Shown here piece by piece: positions 7,335 through 14,292 of a stretch of DNA of 23,746 nt; position 1 is the stretch's first letter, and the number at the start of each line of letters is the position of its first letter. The translations under genes were made by a program, and so were the position numbers. The notes under the pieces were generated by a model. The model was given only the letters and a program-made list of their open reading frames with translations, was not told the DNA's origin and did no database searches. This DNA comes from an uncultured Eubacteriales bacterium. Lineage in GTDB: Bacteria; Bacillota; Clostridia; Oscillospirales; Oscillospiraceae. The stretch is taken from positions 1 to 23,746 of the forward strand of contig UQGU01000037.1 in assembly GCA_900540635.1 (NCBI GenBank), given 5' to 3'.

Positions 7335-7404
7335 ACCGCCGCCGACGCGATCGCGCGCCATTCCGGCCAAAGCGGGAAGTCCTTTTTGTATTTTTCTTTT
7401 TCAA

Positions 7405-7442
7405 AATCGCCGCCGTCTTTTTGGGGCGGCGATTGCTTTTTT
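7405..7442 (+). terminator. Terminator of the toxin-antitoxin operon
   Basis: A 10-bp stem (7405-7414 with 7425-7434) followed by GC and six T (7437-7442). A strong intrinsic terminator 70 nt after the toxin gene. Confidence 0.8.
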
Positions 7443-7621
7443 CGCATACAGTCCCTATTTCCCGGAAAATAATCGGTTATTTTCGCTGTTTTTCGCATTT
7501 GCAGTTTTCGTTTTGTCAAGTAAAATTTTTCCGCTTTATCTTTTTGCATATTTTTAGACCTGTTTTCTTAAACTTTTCCTCCTGCAAAGCCTGCGATTTC
7601 TTACAAATTTTTAAGATTTGT

Positions 7622-7673
7622 GGACAAATTATGTCCGTATTGTGAACTCTGCAAAATTTTGCAGAGCTTTTTT
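7622..7673 (+). terminator. Hairpin plus terminator-like palindrome in the region before cstA
   Basis: GGACA-loop-TGTCC (7622-7636) is followed by the perfect 20-nt palindrome 7647-7666, then six T (7668-7673). There is already a terminator for the upstream operon at 7405-7442, so this second one ends another transcript: either a short RNA made from the AT-rich stretch 7443-7620 or an attenuated cstA leader. No named riboswitch was recognised. Confidence 0.5.
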
Positions 7674-7687
7674 GTGGAGTTTGTCCA

Positions 7688-7716
7688 TTGATTTTGCAGC
7701 AGAAGTCGGCGATAAT
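7688..7716 (+). promoter_or_regulatory. Candidate promoter of cstA
   Basis: TTGATT (7688-7693), a 17-bp spacer, GATAAT (7711-7716). Transcription would start near 7723, giving a 60-nt leader. A small hairpin, GGCGA/TCGCC (7708-7712 with 7718-7722), overlaps the -10 and may be an operator half-site pair. Confidence 0.45.
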
Positions 7717-7783
7717 GTCGCCGTAGAAGTGGGGCATTATGCTCCTATTCGAAAAATTTTATATGTTTCAAGGAGGAGTCCAA

Positions 7784-9262
7784 ATGATTAGCTTTTTGCT
7801 CTGCCTGGCAATCCTGATCGCGGGTTACTTCTTCTACGGCAAAGTCGTAGAAAATACCTTCGGCCCGGACGACCGTGAAACCCCCGCCGTGCGCATCAAC
7901 GACGGCGTGGACTACGTGGTCCTGCCCCAGTGGAAGCTGTTCATGATCCAGCTGCTTAACATCGCGGGCCTCGGCCCCATCTTCGGCGCCCTGAGCGGTG
8001 CCCTGTGGGGGCCCATCGTGTTCCTGTGGATCACCTTCGGCACCATCTTTGCCGGCGGCGTCCACGACTATTTCTCCGGTATGCTGTCCGAGCGGAATGA
8101 CGGTGTCTCCATTTCCGAGATCTCCGGCATCTACCTGGGCAAGACCATGAAGAACGTAATGCGTGTGTTCTCCGTGGTTCTGCTGGTCATGGTCGGCACC
8201 GTGTTTGCTGTTGGCCCCGCTGGTCTGCTGCAGCTGCTGTGCTCCAATGCCCCCGGCATTCTGAGCAGCAAGATGTTCTGGCTGATCCTGATCCTGGTCT
8301 ACTACTTCATCGCCACCTTCCTGTCCATCGACAAGCTGATCGGCAAGATCTACCCCGTCTTCGGCATCTGCCTGATCGTCATGGCCGTCGGCGTAGGCCT
8401 GGGTATCTTCACCAAGGGCTACGAGATCCCCGAGATCTGGAGCCACTTCTATAACATGCATCCGCAGGGCACCCCCATCTGGAGCTTCATGTTCATCACC
8501 GTGGCTTGCGGCGCTATTTCCGGCTTCCATGCCACCCAGAGCCCCCTGATGGCTCGCTGCCTGAAGAGTGAGAAGCAGGGCCACTTCGTGTTCTACGGCG
8601 CCATGGTTTCCGAAGGCATCATTGCCCTGATCTGGGCTGCTGCCGGCTGCGCCCTGTACACCGGCGAAGAGCTGCTGGCCCTGGGCGGCGGCGGTTCCAC
8701 CGCTGTTTACGACGTCTGCAAGAAGACCATGGGCGGCGTTGGCATCGCTCTGGCTATGCTGGGCGTTATCGCCTGCCCCATCACCTCCGGCGACACCGCT
8801 TTCCGGTCCGCCCGTCTGGTGCTGGCTGACTGGTTCCACATCGACCAGAAGGTCTGGAAGAACCGTCTGCTGCTGTGCGTTCCCGTTCTGGGCATCGGTG
8901 CCTTCCTGGGCATCGGCAACGCCCTGGGCAAGATCGACTATACCATCATCTGGCGTTACTTCAGCTGGACCAACCAGACCCTGGCTATGATCGTTCTGTG
9001 GTGTGCTTCCATGTTCCTGTTCTATGAGAAGAAGAACTACTGGATCACCGCCGTTCCCGCTACCTTCATGACCGCCGTATCCATTACCTACTTCATGCTG
9101 GGCAACGAGTGCCTGGGTCAGTTCCTGAACCCCGCCGGCGGCTTCAACACCGCTCTGGCTTACCCCGTTGGCATCCTCTTCGCCGCTCTGTTCCTGGGTA
9201 TCTTCCTGTACTCCATCAAGAAGCGCGACGTAAAGCCCCAGTACGAGACCCTGGGCAAGTAA
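7784..9262 (+). CDS. cstA: Carbon starvation protein CstA-family transporter
   Basis: A polytopic inner-membrane carrier of 492 residues with many hydrophobic helices. Family members take up pyruvate (E. coli BtsT/YjiY, CstA) or peptides. Family marks seen are LNIAGLGPIFGALSGALWGP and GGVHDYFSGMLSERNDGVSI near the N-terminus, and SGFHATQSPLMARC and TSGDTAFRSARL in the middle. It is much shorter than E. coli CstA (about 700 residues) and matches the compact form common in Clostridia. The start was set at ATG 7784 from AGGAGGA 7 nt upstream; a longer frame from 7739 lacks such a site. It uses more T-ending codons (GCT, GTT, CGT) than its neighbours, a sign of high expression. Substrate is inferred. 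Confidence 0.9.
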   Translation: MISFLLCLAILIAGYFFYGKVVENTFGPDDRETPAVRINDGVDYVVLPQWKLFMIQLLNIAGLGPIFGALSGALWGPIVFLWITFGTIFAGGVHDYFSGMLSERNDGVSISEISGIYLGKTMKNVMRVFSVVLLVMVGTVFAVGPAGLLQLLCSNAPGILSSKMFWLILILVYYFIATFLSIDKLIGKIYPVFGICLIVMAVGVGLGIFTKGYEIPEIWSHFYNMHPQGTPIWSFMFITVACGAISGFHATQSPLMARCLKSEKQGHFVFYGAMVSEGIIALIWAAAGCALYTGEELLALGGGGSTAVYDVCKKTMGGVGIALAMLGVIACPITSGDTAFRSARLVLADWFHIDQKVWKNRLLLCVPVLGIGAFLGIGNALGKIDYTIIWRYFSWTNQTLAMIVLWCASMFLFYEKKNYWITAVPATFMTAVSITYFMLGNECLGQFLNPAGGFNTALAYPVGILFAALFLGIFLYSIKKRDVKPQYETLGK

Positions 9263-9277
9263 TTTAAGTCCATAGAG

Positions 9278-9316
9278 AAGGTGGGGGAGGAAACTTCCCC
9301 GCCTTTTGCGTTTTTT
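9278..9316 (+). terminator. Terminator after cstA
   Basis: AAGG with a G-rich arm (9278-9286) pairs with the C-rich arm ending CCTT (about 9297-9305), and six T follow at 9311-9316. One G-U pair in the stem. Confidence 0.7.
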
Positions 9317-9334
9317 AAAGGTGGGCAAATCGAA

Positions 9335-9496
9335 AGGCTCCCCTGAAAGGGGAGCTGTCAGCGCAGCTGACTGAGGGGTCTCGGCTTGGCCTCAAGCCAA
9401 GCCTCGCCGCAGGCGAAAACAGGCAATTTTCTTGCTATGATTCAGAACCCCTCAGTCTCGGCTGACGCCGAGCCAGCTCCCCTTTCAGGGGAGCCT
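9335..9496. mobile_element. 162-bp palindromic MITE/REP-like element
   Basis: Perfect 23-bp terminal inverted repeats (9335-9357 and 9474-9496), each itself a small hairpin of the AGGCTCCCCT/AGGGGAGC type. A second inverted pair, ACTGAGGGGT (9370-9379) and ACCCCTCAGT (9447-9456), lies inside, and an 8-bp hairpin (9383-9390 with 9396-9403) sits in the core. No transposase is encoded. From memory, similar AGGCTCCC...GACTGAGGG elements are common between genes of gut Oscillospiraceae. Its right end is 31 bp before the next start codon. Confidence 0.8.
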
Positions 9497-9526
9497 AGCT
9501 CCATTTTCTTCAAAGTGAGGTATTCC

Positions 9527-10528
9527 ATGATTTTTACTCCGAAACAGCTGGGCAGCACGGCCCTGGATAAGGCGACGCTTTCCGTTGACAAAAAATTCTG
9601 CAAGCGCTTCGGCCCCTGCGGCGTGGGCGATGAGGCCATTTACCTGAACAGCTTCTTCTTCGACCGGGTCTACTATGCGGCGCTGAAATCCGTGAAGCGT
9701 ATTTTCAAGCGGGTCGCCATGAGCAAGGGCGGTTTTTCCGGAAAGGGCGTCTTCGGCGCCATCCCCTATCTGGTGGTGGAGCTGGACGACGGCACGGTGA
9801 AGCAGTGCAACTTCAAATACGAGCAGGATGTGGACCTTCTGCTGGCCCATATCGCCAAGATCCGCCCGGACCTGCCTACTCACAGCCTGGAGGCGGAGAA
9901 GCGCCTGAAGGAAAAGCAGGCGGCCATGGAGGCGAAATTTCTCAAGGAGCTGACTCCCAAGGCCCAGAAGGCCCGGGAGGAGCTGGAGGGTGCCAAGGCC
10001 TTCCTGGCAAGCTACCCGGAGGAGACCGCAGCCCTTTCCGTTGCCGCCAAGCGCAAGCGCAGCTCGGACCGCACCCGTCCCGCCTACCGCTGGGTGGCCC
10101 TGGCCATCATCGTAGGCGGCATTGTCTGCGGCATCTACGGTATCTATGAGCTCGTCAACCGCGACACCACCGGCCTGTACTTCACCCTGCTGGGTCTGGC
10201 AGCCGCCTTCCTGTTCTCCGGCACCCAGGTCATCCCCACGGCAAAGAACAACAAGAAGGCCGTCACCGCCGCCTGGGGCGCTTCCATTTCCGACATGGAA
10301 GCCATCCTGCCCGGGGACTTTCCCGTCCCTGCCCGCTATGCCCACCCCATCGTGCTGGACCGGATGATCCGCGTCCTCCGGGAGGGCCGCGCGCAGAGCG
10401 CCAAGGAGGCCCTGGCCGTTGTCAAGGAGGACCTGAAAAAGCTCAACGCCGACGTTCAGGTGGAGCAGGAGGAATACGACGAGGTGGTCGCCATCAAGCC
10501 CATGTTCCTGCTGCAGGAGTATAAATAG
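9527..10528 (+). CDS. Uncharacterised membrane protein with PH-like N-terminal region
   Basis: 333 residues, no function recognised. Residues about 35-112 (DEAIYLNSFFFDRVYYAAL, GGFSGKGVFGAIPYLVVELDDG) alternate short strands and end in a helix, resembling bacterial PH-like domains. A charged, probably coiled helix spans about 118-160. Two membrane helices follow (about 188-209 and 217-237), then a cytosolic helical tail of about 95 residues. ATG 9527 is preferred, with GAGGT 7 nt upstream; the frame is open further upstream only because it runs through the palindromic element. The gene sits alone between two palindromic repeats, and its promoter may lie in or near the left one. Possibly a stress- or lipid-linked membrane protein, but this is a guess. 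Confidence 0.75.
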   Translation: MIFTPKQLGSTALDKATLSVDKKFCKRFGPCGVGDEAIYLNSFFFDRVYYAALKSVKRIFKRVAMSKGGFSGKGVFGAIPYLVVELDDGTVKQCNFKYEQDVDLLLAHIAKIRPDLPTHSLEAEKRLKEKQAAMEAKFLKELTPKAQKAREELEGAKAFLASYPEETAALSVAAKRKRSSDRTRPAYRWVALAIIVGGIVCGIYGIYELVNRDTTGLYFTLLGLAAAFLFSGTQVIPTAKNNKKAVTAAWGASISDMEAILPGDFPVPARYAHPIVLDRMIRVLREGRAQSAKEALAVVKEDLKKLNADVQVEQEEYDEVVAIKPMFLLQEYK

Positions 10529-10543
10529 TAAGCCCGCAAAAAA

Positions 10544-10558
10544 CGCCCCAGAGGGGCG
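10544..10558 (-). terminator. Short hairpin with a T-run on the - strand
   Basis: CGCCCC (10544-10549) and GGGGCG (10553-10558). On the - strand it is followed by six T (10543-10538), giving a terminator for any - strand readthrough; on the + strand it could still slow transcription after the gene ending at 10528. Confidence 0.45.
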
Positions 10559-10563
10559 GCAAA

Positions 10564-10757
10564 AAGCTTCCCCTCCGGGGGAGCTGGCAGGGCGAAGCCC
10601 TGACTGAGGAGGGGCGTTCTAGGCGAGAGCGGTAGGAAAAAATCATGCCTCTCAAGGGAGCCTTAGAACGCGCATAGTTCCTACCGCTCTCGCATCCAAC
10701 GCCCCTCTTCCACCACCGCCTACGGCGGCGGTCCCCCTTCCCCGGAGGGGAAGGTTT
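10564..10757. mobile_element. Second, larger palindromic MITE/REP-like element
   Basis: The outer ends are imperfect inverted repeats built on CTTCCCCTCCGGGG (10567-10580) and its complement (10741-10754 region). Nested inside are GAGGGGCGTT (10609-10618) with AACGCCCCTC (10698-10707) and a perfect 16-bp pair (10623-10638 with 10678-10693). The GGCAG...CTGACTGAGG motif (10585-10609) resembles the element at 9335-9496, so both may belong to one superfamily. No coding capacity. Confidence 0.7.
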
Positions 10758-10760
10758 GAA

Positions 10761-10801
10761 AAGCCCACAGCCCTTCCAAAATGTGGAAGGGCTGTGGGCT
10801 T
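10761..10801. terminator. Long perfect stem ending the flavodiiron gene
   Basis: An 18-bp perfect stem (10761-10778 with 10784-10801) and a 5-nt loop, 13 nt after the - strand stop codon. On the - strand it is followed by TTCAAACCTT, on the + strand by CTTGTTCTTT, so it may work in both directions. Confidence 0.7.
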
Positions 10802-10813
10802 CTTGTTCTTTGC

Positions 10814-12604
10814 TTAACCGATGGGCTCAAAATCCGCTGCGCCGTGCTTGCACAGGGGGCAGATGATGTCGTCGGGCAGTTCGTCGCCCTCGTAGATCCA
10901 GCCGCAGACCTTGCACACGAAGCCGTGCTTGCCCTCGGTTTCGGGCTTGGGCTTCACGTTCTTCTGGTAGTAGGTGTAGGTCATGGTCTCCGCGTCGGAC
11001 ATCACTCTGGCCTCGGTGACGGTGCAGATGAACATTCCGTGGGTATCCATATCCACGTAGCTCTCCACCTTCAAAGACATGAAGGAGTTGATATACCGGG
11101 GCAGGAAGGCAAGGCCATTGTCGGAGCGCAGGACCTCCATTCCCGCAAACTTATCCACAGTCCGTCCACTCTGGAAGCCGAAGCGCTGGAACAGAGAGAA
11201 GGGCGCGGACACATCCAGGCAGTTGACGTTCAGCACGCCGGTCTTCTGGATGGTGTGGAAGGAGTAGTTCTGCTTGTTGATGGTGACGGCGATGCGGTTG
11301 GGGGTGTTAGTCACCTGGCTGACGGTGTTGACAATGAGGCCATTGTCCCGGGTGCCGTCGTTGGTGGTGACCACGTACAAGCCGTAGCCGATGTTGAACA
11401 GGGCCGTCAGGTCGTTCTTGTTGGCGGTGGCATCCTGCTGGGCCAGATACTCCTTGCTCAGCTCGTTGGCCAGAGCATCCACCTGCTTGGCAGAGGTCTC
11501 ATTCAGGGCGGAGAGGATGCGGACGGTGGTCTCCGTAAAGGTCAAATTTCTGCACTCCTCCAGCATCTTGCGCATGACCTTGGCGGCCAGAGGCGCCCAG
11601 GAGCCGTTCTCCATCAGGGCCACGGTGCGGTTGCGGAAGTTCCGCTCGGTCAGGTGGTGGATGAACTCCTTCATGAAGGGGAACACATCGGCGTTATAGG
11701 TGGTGGTGGCCAGAACCAGCTTGCTGTAGCGGAAGGCATCCGCCACGGCCTGGGCCATATCGCACCGGGCCAGATCGTGGACGATCACCTTGGGGCAGCC
11801 GTTGGCGCGGAGCTTGTCCGCCAGCTTCTCCACAGCGGCCTTGGTGTTGCCATAGACGCTGGTATAGGCGATGACCACGCCCTCGGTCTCCACGGTGTAG
11901 CTGGACCACAGGTCATACAGCCGGATATAGTGGCCCAGGTTTTCCTTCAGCACGGGGCCGTGGAGAGGGCAGATGGTCTGGATGTCCAGCGTGGCCGCCT
12001 TTTTCAGCAATGCCTGGACCTGGGCGCCGTACTTACCCACGATGCCGATATAGTACCGGCGGGCCTCGTCGTCCCAGGGCTCGTCCACATCCAGGGCGCC
12101 GAACTTGCCGAAGCCGTCGGCGGAGAACAGGACCTTGTCCAATACATCATAGGTCACAATGACCTCGGGCCAGTGGACCATGGGAGCCGCCACAAAGGCC
12201 AGGGTGTGCTTGCCCAGGCTCAGGGTATCCCCCTCCCCCACTACGATCCGGCGATCCTCATAGCAGGTGCCGAAGAAGGGCCCCATCATATTGAAGGCCT
12301 TGGCTGAGGAGACAATGGTGGTCTCGGGGTAGAGCTTCATGAAGTTGCCTACGTTGGCCGCATGGTCCGGCTCCATGTGCTGCACCACCAGATAGTCGGG
12401 CTTCCGGCCCCCCAGGACGGACTGAATGTTGTCCAGCCACTCGTGGGTGAAGTTCTTATCCACCGTGTCCATAATGGCGATTTTCTCGTCCAGGATCACA
12501 TAGGAGTTGTAGGCCATGCCGCCGGGCACCTTGTACTGCCCCTCAAACAGGTCCACCTGATGGTCGTTGACGCCTACATAGCGAATATCATTGGTAATAA
12601 ACAT
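10814..12604 (-). CDS. Flavodiiron protein fused to flavin reductase-like domain and rubredoxin
   Basis: Cytosolic O2- or NO-reducing enzyme, 596 residues. The N-terminal metallo-beta-lactamase-like diiron domain keeps all ligands: H76, E78, D80, H81 (HMEPDH), H144, D163 and H215. A flavodoxin domain follows (from about 243; FMN loop TSVYGNT). Residues about 397-545 match the flavin reductase-like split-barrel fold (LYVVTTNDG, NTVSQVTNTPNRIAVTINK). The C-terminus is a short rubredoxin with C564, C567, C582 and C585. One chain thus carries the active site and possible electron feeders. ATG 12604 is chosen with AGGAG 7 nt upstream. It stands alone with its own promoter and terminator. Whether it prefers O2 or NO cannot be told. 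Confidence 0.93.
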   Translation of the reverse strand: MFITNDIRYVGVNDHQVDLFEGQYKVPGGMAYNSYVILDEKIAIMDTVDKNFTHEWLDNIQSVLGGRKPDYLVVQHMEPDHAANVGNFMKLYPETTIVSSAKAFNMMGPFFGTCYEDRRIVVGEGDTLSLGKHTLAFVAAPMVHWPEVIVTYDVLDKVLFSADGFGKFGALDVDEPWDDEARRYYIGIVGKYGAQVQALLKKAATLDIQTICPLHGPVLKENLGHYIRLYDLWSSYTVETEGVVIAYTSVYGNTKAAVEKLADKLRANGCPKVIVHDLARCDMAQAVADAFRYSKLVLATTTYNADVFPFMKEFIHHLTERNFRNRTVALMENGSWAPLAAKVMRKMLEECRNLTFTETTVRILSALNETSAKQVDALANELSKEYLAQQDATANKNDLTALFNIGYGLYVVTTNDGTRDNGLIVNTVSQVTNTPNRIAVTINKQNYSFHTIQKTGVLNVNCLDVSAPFSLFQRFGFQSGRTVDKFAGMEVLRSDNGLAFLPRYINSFMSLKVESYVDMDTHGMFICTVTEARVMSDAETMTYTYYQKNVKPKPETEGKHGFVCKVCGWIYEGDELPDDIICPLCKHGAADFEPIG

Positions 12605-12642
12605 AAGCAAGCTCCTTTTATTTGCGATTGATTCTTGTTCTT

Positions 12643-12675
12643 ATTATATCAACCGTCCCACCATTTGTATAGTGG
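12643..12675 (-). promoter_or_regulatory. Promoter region of the flavodiiron gene
   Basis: On the - strand a perfect TATAAT (12648-12643) with a TGA extension; no good -35 is seen at the right distance. An imperfect inverted repeat CCAC...GTGG (12675-12658) covers the -35 region and may bind a redox or NO regulator (inference). Confidence 0.5.
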
Positions 12676-12730
12676 CAATTTAGCAAAATTTTCAAAGGGA
12701 AATCTGTACAAAAATATCAATATCATGCAA

Positions 12731-12983
12731 GCTGCGCGCCGGGCCTTGCAGCTTGTCAAAAAAAGCCTCGCAGAGTTTGGCGGCGTAAGCCGACAAATAA
12801 AATCAAAACATTTTCTGTCGGGGCGCGTACCTGACAGAAAATACATCTCAGGCTGCGGAGTGTAGAATTTGTGTGCCGCAGGCGCGCAAATTATGCGCGC
12901 AGCAGACTGCAAAAAACTTGTCGGAAAAGCCCGTAAGGGATTTTTCGACAGTCTGAAAGGCCCGGCGCTGCGCGCCGGGCCTT
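12731..12983. repeat. Structured intergenic region bounded by an exact 17-nt direct repeat
   Basis: GCTGCGCGCCGGGCCTT occurs at 12731-12747 and again at 12967-12983. Each copy sits in a hairpin (12728-12735 with 12748-12755; 12959-12968 with 12972-12981). Between them are a 10-bp inverted repeat (12810-12819 with 12833-12842), a GTAA-loop hairpin (12781-12792), and GCGCGC arms (12882-12887 with 12895-12900). No convincing ORF or promoter was found. It may be a REP-like element or decayed insertion. Confidence 0.5.
12959..12981 (-). terminator. Terminator hairpin of the phosphoribosyltransferase gene
   Basis: A perfect 10-bp GC stem (12959-12968 with 12972-12981) and a 3-nt loop, 6 nt after the - strand stop codon. 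On the - strand TTTCAGACT follows, a weak U-run. Confidence 0.55.
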
Positions 12984-12987
12984 CACT

Positions 12988-13623
12988 TTACAGCTGCGAA
13001 TAGCCGAAGCTGTTGACCAGGGCGTCGATTTTCTGCCCGGCCTTGCAGTAGGGGCACTCCCGGTAGTCGTAGCTGGCGTAGCCGGGAAGGTCCTGAATGG
13101 TGTAGACCGCCCGGACGGGGTAGCCCTCCACCTGGTCTACGGCGCTGTAAATGGCCGCCACGCCCGCCACGGTGCCGCCGTAATAGGTGATGGCCTCCAG
13201 GGCGCGCTTGGCGGTATAGCCCGTGGTGACGGAAGCCATGAGCACCAAAACGTGCTTGCCCCGGATCATGCCCTGGGTATTGTCCCGGAAAATGATCTGG
13301 GAGTTGGCATTGTATTCCGGTTCCAGGATATAGATGGTCTCGTGGGCATTGATGGTGCGGAAGCCGCTCTTGGTCAGCTCCTGGGCAAGGCAGGTGCCCA
13401 CCACACCGGTGCCGTCCAGGCACAATATGGTGTCCACAGGGGTGTCATTCACGAAATTGGCCACCAGCTGCCGCGCGCTGTCCTTGGCCTCGCTGAGGCG
13501 GGTCTTCTGATAGGTGATATCCACATAGTAATTGATGTGGGAGTGATTGGTCGCAAAATGGCCCCGGGCAACGCGAAGGGGTGCACTGCCATGGCGAATG
13601 GGCATCTTCATCAAAGTGATCAT
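12988..13623 (-). CDS. Orotate phosphoribosyltransferase-like protein with non-canonical PRPP loop
   Basis: A 211-residue protein of the type I phosphoribosyltransferase fold, soluble. The PRPP-binding region reads VLVLMASVTTGYTAKRA (about residues 124-140), where the family norm has two acidic residues before the TTG loop; here they are Met and Ala. A CPYC pair near the C-terminus could bind metal. Start at ATG 13623 with GGAGG 8 nt upstream. It has its own promoter and a terminator-like leader. I recall related proteins in gut Clostridia annotated as orotate phosphoribosyltransferase, but loss of the acidic pair makes that reaction uncertain. It may have a changed substrate or a binding role. 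Confidence 0.72.
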   Translation of the reverse strand: MITLMKMPIRHGSAPLRVARGHFATNHSHINYYVDITYQKTRLSEAKDSARQLVANFVNDTPVDTILCLDGTGVVGTCLAQELTKSGFRTINAHETIYILEPEYNANSQIIFRDNTQGMIRGKHVLVLMASVTTGYTAKRALEAITYYGGTVAGVAAIYSAVDQVEGYPVRAVYTIQDLPGYASYDYRECPYCKAGQKIDALVNSFGYSQL

Positions 13624-13657
13624 AGTTCCTGCCTCCGTAATCTGTGATAAATAAAAG

Positions 13658-13698
13658 GGTGTTTCGCGGCCCCCAATTGGGCATTTCGACGAAACACC
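13658..13698 (-). promoter_or_regulatory. Attenuator-like hairpin in the phosphoribosyltransferase leader
   Basis: In the leader, between promoter and start codon, a perfect 9-bp stem (13698-13690 with 13666-13658) encloses a second palindrome (CCCAATTGGG, 13672-13681). It is followed on the - strand by CTTTTATTTA. This looks like an intrinsic terminator and could give premature termination. No known riboswitch or PyrR-type sequence was recognised. Confidence 0.55.
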
Positions 13699-13706
13699 TT
13701 ACGGTT

Positions 13707-13735
13707 ATTATACAGCTTCCGGCTTTCGGACGCAA
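13707..13735 (-). promoter_or_regulatory. Promoter of the phosphoribosyltransferase gene
   Basis: On the - strand TTGCGT (13735-13730), a 17-bp spacer, perfect TATAAT (13712-13707). Transcription would start near 13700, so the leader hairpin begins almost at once. The promoter lies just past the stop codon of the Nudix gene. Confidence 0.7.
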
Positions 13736-13743
13736 GTAGGACT

Positions 13744-14286
13744 TCACTTCAAACCATCCAAAAATCTGTGCTTTATTTTGGGCACATTGCGCACACGGAG
13801 GGCCTTCTCCTGGCGGCAGAACTGCCGGGCAATGATGCGGCAGATCTTCCCCCGGCGGATCATCCAGTGAATCTTGCCGTAGCCCGCCCACATGACGCCG
13901 TCGGTCTCCCCCGGCTGGAGCCGGATCTCCTTCAGAGAAACGGGGTTTTTCAGGCAGTAGAAATCATAAAAGGTATTCCTGTCCTGCTCGCTGTCCAGCA
14001 GCTCAAAGCGGTCGGGGGCGGCTTCAATGCCGGTCTCCTCCCGCAGCTCCCTTTGAATCGCGGTCAGGCTGTCCTCTCCGGCCCGGGCCGCGCCGCCGGA
14101 ATTCTCCCAGGTGCCTGGAAAGCTCTTCTCCGGAGCCCGCCGGGTCAGCAGCAGTCTGCCACGGCCGTCGTAGACCCAGACGCAGACCACCAGTCCATAT
14201 TCCCCCGGTGCCCAGGGCGTGCCCCGCAGGTGTGTCTTCCCCGTCCTGCGGCGCTGGGCATCGTAGACATCATTCCATTCTTCCAT
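13744..14286 (-). CDS. Nudix hydrolase
   Basis: A 180-residue soluble hydrolase that cleaves a nucleoside diphosphate linked to another group (X). The complete Nudix box spans residues 65-87: G65, E71, then RELREETGI (79-87). The N-terminus (MEEWNDVYDAQRRRTGKTHLRG) matches the isopentenyl-diphosphate isomerase-like Nudix subgroup often seen in Firmicutes. It lies 6 nt after the YitT gene, with the CGGAG ribosome site inside that gene's end, so the two share a transcript. There is no clear terminator before the phosphoribosyltransferase promoter, so some readthrough is possible. Substrate unknown. Confidence 0.88.
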   Translation of the reverse strand: MEEWNDVYDAQRRRTGKTHLRGTPWAPGEYGLVVCVWVYDGRGRLLLTRRAPEKSFPGTWENSGGAARAGEDSLTAIQRELREETGIEAAPDRFELLDSEQDRNTFYDFYCLKNPVSLKEIRLQPGETDGVMWAGYGKIHWMIRRGKICRIIARQFCRQEKALRVRNVPKIKHRFLDGLK

Positions 14287-14292
14287 GGCGCT

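Noticed and set aside
7745..9328. 527-codon - strand frame opposite cstA
   Set aside because: Shadow of a membrane protein gene; unnatural His/Gln/Gly-rich composition.
9335..9496. Reading the palindromic element as a CRISPR or riboswitch
   Set aside because: No repeat-spacer pattern and no conserved ligand-binding layout; perfect inverted ends fit a MITE/REP element better.
10781..12307. 508-codon + strand frame opposite the flavodiiron gene
   Set aside because: Shadow; all metal ligands are on the - strand frame.
12635..12912. Two small frames (76 and 87 codons) in the hairpin-rich gap
   Set aside because: They run through inverted repeats, overlap on opposite strands and have no ribosome site.
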